Source: Streptomyces erythrochromogenes (GTDB lineage: Bacteria > Actinomycetota > Actinomycetes > Streptomycetales > Streptomycetaceae). Taken from it: a stretch of 64,000 nucleotides of DNA. Location: NCBI RefSeq assembly GCF_036170895.1, contig NZ_CP108036.1, forward strand, positions 3,968,001-4,032,000, in the 5' to 3' direction. Position numbers and translations under genes: made by a program. Below are positions 62,140-64,000 of this stretch, in pieces (position 1 is the first letter of the stretch; every line of letters starts with the position of its first letter). Below the pieces are notes generated by a model. It made no database searches, was not told the origin of the DNA, and was given only the letters and a program-made list of their open reading frames with translations.

Positions 62140-63168
62140 ATGGCGACACATCCCCACCCCGTCACGTCCATGTGCGCCGAGGGGACCCGGCTCTACGCGG
62201 CTGCCCTGAGCACCGGCCGGATCGCCCGGGGAGAGATCCAGAACGCCCCCTGCCTGCTGGAACTCGCCCTTCTGCAGCCCGACCCGGATGACGCGAACCA
62301 ACTCCGGCCGGTTCCCCCGTCCGTGGCTTTGGCGCAACGGCTCCATCCGATTGAACGCGAGATCCAGGACCGCCGACGCAGCGCTGTAGATCTCACCGAC
62401 ACTTTCGAGCCTTTCCTGGCCATCAGCGCACAGAGTCCGGCCGACACCCATGCCATCACGGTGCTGGAGGGTTTCGAAAGGATCAACGCCGCACTGAACC
62501 TCGCGACGGCCGAATGCCACACCGAGGTGCTGACGGTCCAGCCGGGCGGAGCGCGCCCCTCCGAGGCTCTCACACAAGCCCTGGAGCGCGACCAGCCGTT
62601 GATCGACCGCGGGGTCAGCATACGGACCCTCTACCAGCACACCGCGCGGCACAGCCAGGGCACCCTCGCCTACGTGGACCGCATCTCCATGGGCAAGGTC
62701 GAGATCCGCACGCTCGAAGAGCTGATAGAGCGCCTCATCATCTTCGACCGCACGGTGGCCTTCATCCCCGTGAGCGACGACCGGCGGGTCGCGCTGGAGC
62801 TGCGCCACCCCGGCCTCGTCGACTACCTCATCAAGGTGTTCGAGCAGCTGTGGCACCGCGCCGTGCCCCTCACGGAGGAGGTGACGTACCGCAGCACCCC
62901 CGGCGGCATCACCGGCGTGCAGCGCACCATCGCCCAGCTCCTCATCGAGGGGCACGTGGACGAGGCCATCGCCCGGCGCCTGGGCATGAACGTGCGGACC
63001 TGCCGCGCCCACATCGCCAAGCTCGCCACCACCCTCGGCAGCGGCAGCCGGGCCCAGCTCGGCTACCTCATCGCCCAGTCCGGCATCCTGGGCCGCCCCT
63101 CCGCCCCGCAGGAGTGCGAGGACGCCGATCCGGACCGGGACCCGCACCGGGACCCCGAAGACCTCTAG
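62140..63168 (+). CDS. LuxR-type helix-turn-helix regulator with TrmB/PLD-like ligand domain
   Basis: A 342-residue regulator. N-terminal: MCAEGTRLYAAALSTGRIARG and the conserved PCLLELALLQPDPDD, a winged-helix-like segment. Middle: VLTVQPGGARPSEALTQALE with RGVSIRTLYQHTARHSQGTL and VRT-like effector residues, the layout of a TrmB/PLD-like sensor domain. C-terminal LuxR helix-turn-helix: QLLIEGHVDEAIARRLGMNV followed by RTCRAHIAKLATTLGS. The family is common in Streptomyces and often sits beside small secreted-peptide genes. The ATG at 62140 is used; a TTG at 62122 is possible. The last ~25 residues are Asp/Pro/Arg-rich. It is probably the regulator of the divergent DTGWT peptide operon. Confidence 0.82.
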   Translation: MATHPHPVTSMCAEGTRLYAAALSTGRIARGEIQNAPCLLELALLQPDPDDANQLRPVPPSVALAQRLHPIEREIQDRRRSAVDLTDTFEPFLAISAQSPADTHAITVLEGFERINAALNLATAECHTEVLTVQPGGARPSEALTQALERDQPLIDRGVSIRTLYQHTARHSQGTLAYVDRISMGKVEIRTLEELIERLIIFDRTVAFIPVSDDRRVALELRHPGLVDYLIKVFEQLWHRAVPLTEEVTYRSTPGGITGVQRTIAQLLIEGHVDEAIARRLGMNVRTCRAHIAKLATTLGSGSRAQLGYLIAQSGILGRPSAPQECEDADPDRDPHRDPEDL

Positions 63169-63185
63169 AAGGCCTCTGGAAAGCC

Positions 63186-63219
63186 TTCAGGCCCCGCCCC
63201 GGGAGGGGCGGGGCCTGAA
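63186..63219 (+). terminator. Hairpin terminator after the LuxR-type gene
   Basis: A perfect 15-bp stem (TTCAGGCCCCGCCCC and GGGGCGGGGCCTGAA) with a 4-base loop lies 17 bases after the stop and 33 bases from the convergent hspR stop, so it can serve both. Confidence 0.85.
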
Positions 63220-63252
63220 AGGTGTGCTCCGGGAGCCCGGGCGACCTGCCGG

Positions 63253-63729
63253 TCAGTCCAGCGGCCGCTTGGGGCTGGGGCGCCAGACCACCAGGGCGCT
63301 GCCCGGCTGCGGCGGCTGGTACGGGACCAGGTCGCGCCGGTACGAGGCGTGCACCTGGGCCTCGCGGGCCCGCAGCGTTGCCGCCGCGCCGTCCACCGCG
63401 GCCGAGAGCTCGGCGACGCGCTGCTGGAGCGCGGCCACCTGGTTCTCCAGTTCGATGATCCGCTTGATGCCCGCCAGGTTGATGCCCTCGTCCTGGGACA
63501 GCGCCTGCACCGTGCGGAGCAGTTCGATGTCCCGGGCCGAGTAGCGCCGGCCGCGGCCGGCCGTACGGTCCGGGGAGACCAGGCCGAGACGGTCGTACTG
63601 GCGGAGGGTCTGCGGGTGCAGACCCGAGAGCTGGGCGGCCACCGAGATCACGTAGACCGGGGTCTCGTCGGTGAGTTGGTAGCCCCCGCCCAAGCGGGAG
63701 GACTGTCGTCGGCGGCCGTCCATGCTCAT
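63253..63729 (-). CDS. hspR: Heat-shock repressor HspR (MerR family)
   Basis: A 158-residue MerR-type repressor. The winged helix TPVYVISVAAQLSGLHPQTL and RQYDRLGLVSPDRT is followed by GRGRRYSARDIELLRTVQAL and a coiled coil (IIELENQVAALQQRVAELSA). HspR binds HAIR sites (CTTGAGT-N7-ACTCAAG) and, with DnaK as co-repressor, shuts down the dnaK operon, clpB and lon until heat stress titrates DnaK. One good HAIR site is in this window in front of clpB. The ATG overlaps the dnaJ stop by 4 bases, the standard end of the dnaK-grpE-dnaJ-hspR operon. A second ATG 6 bases later (MDGRRRQ) is possible. Confidence 0.95.
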   Translation of the reverse strand: MSMDGRRRQSSRLGGGYQLTDETPVYVISVAAQLSGLHPQTLRQYDRLGLVSPDRTAGRGRRYSARDIELLRTVQALSQDEGINLAGIKRIIELENQVAALQQRVAELSAAVDGAAATLRAREAQVHASYRRDLVPYQPPQPGSALVVWRPSPKRPLD

Positions 63730-64000
63730 GCTCCCTTCGCGGACTCGAACAGCGCGGAGCGCGGGTCCTCGGACTCCGTCGCCTCGCGGTACATCTCCAG
63801 CGCCTCGCGGGCCTTGTCCGACAGCTCGGTCGGAACCGCCACTTCCACGGTGACCAGAAGGTCCCCGCGGGTGCCGTCCTTGCGGACCGCCCCCTTGCCG
63901 CGGGCCCGCATCGTACGCCCGTTCGGGGTGCCCGGGGGCAGTTTCAGCGTCACCGACGGGCCGTTCAGGGTCGGGACCTTGATGTCGGCGCCCAGCGCCG
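63726..64000 (-). CDS. dnaJ: DnaJ-type co-chaperone, C-terminal part (5' end outside window)
   Basis: The last ~91 residues of a DnaJ: ADIKVPTLNGPSVTLKLPPG, then TPNGRTMRARGKGAVRKDGT and DLLVTVEVAVPTELSDKARE, which is the second peptide-binding beta domain plus dimerisation tail of the Hsp40 family. The J domain and the first part lie beyond the right edge. Its stop overlaps the hspR start by 4 bases, fitting the final genes of the dnaK operon, transcribed towards hspR. Frame open to 64000. Confidence 0.93.
   Translation of the reverse strand, partial: ALGADIKVPTLNGPSVTLKLPPGTPNGRTMRARGKGAVRKDGTRGDLLVTVEVAVPTELSDKAREALEMYREATESEDPRSALFESAKGA

Overview
The window is very GC-rich, with strong G/C at third codon positions, many GTG starts, 4-bp and 8-bp gene overlaps and GC-rich hairpin terminators. 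With the gene families present (ScbR-type TetR, DUF5063, DUF3151, DUF2617, SLATT, SigE-family sigma factor, HspR/HAIR heat-shock control) this points to a Streptomyces or close relative. The landmarks lysC-asd, recR, purA, fba, pyrE, clpB and dnaJ-hspR, plus a perfect parS site, indicate conserved core chromosome on one arm near the replication origin rather than a plasmid or terminal arm.

Layout. 1-3.6 kb: the tail of a TraG/VirD4-like ATPase, two unknown genes and a cytosine-deaminase-like amidohydrolase with an HD protein. 3.6-8.3 kb: S9 peptidase, SURF1, and a SigE-family sigma factor coupled to a membrane protein. 8.5-12.6 kb: asd-lysC, DUF5063-recR and ybaB; the Asd copy has lost its catalytic Cys and His. 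12.9-20.4 kb: SLATT protein, GntR regulator with a class III aminotransferase, DJ-1/MarR pair, Ser/Thr kinase, NTF2-like protein. 20.5-28.8 kb: HIT-like protein; a tightly overlapping operon of hydrolase, acyltransferase and two-component pair; a second, paralogous two-component pair; a P450. 28.8-30.1 kb: the wreck of an ABC exporter. 30.3-32.6 kb: DAG-kinase-like protein and purA, divergent.

32.7-42.4 kb is an accessory-looking surface block: three large secreted proteins built from ~120-residue LDTR modules (two are tandem paralogs with PKD domains) around a SpoIIE-type phosphatase and a MASE1 membrane sensor. 42.5-45.6 kb: kynurenine-pathway operon (kynA, kynU, formamidase-like hydrolase). 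45.7-53.8 kb: DUF3151, ScbR-like regulator, fba, parS, pyrE, aldose epimerase, SRPBCC protein, membrane spermidine-synthase-like protein, DUF2617 and a Cys/Gly/Ser-tailed miniprotein.

53.9-56.1 kb: an aminotransferase whose 3' end appears twice, flanking a toxin-antitoxin pair: a small island seemingly inserted in the gene's end with the end regenerated. 56.3-61.3 kb: PIG-V-like mannosyltransferase, YbjN protein, clpB with a HAIR operator, PPOX protein. 61.4-63.2 kb: a secreted peptide with three exact 13-residue DTGWT repeats, coupled to a cluster-less Rieske-like small protein and divergent from a LuxR-type regulator. This is the best candidate for an undescribed (peptide signalling or RiPP-like) system here. 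The window ends with hspR and the 3' part of dnaJ, so HspR and one of its likely targets (clpB) lie 3 kb apart.
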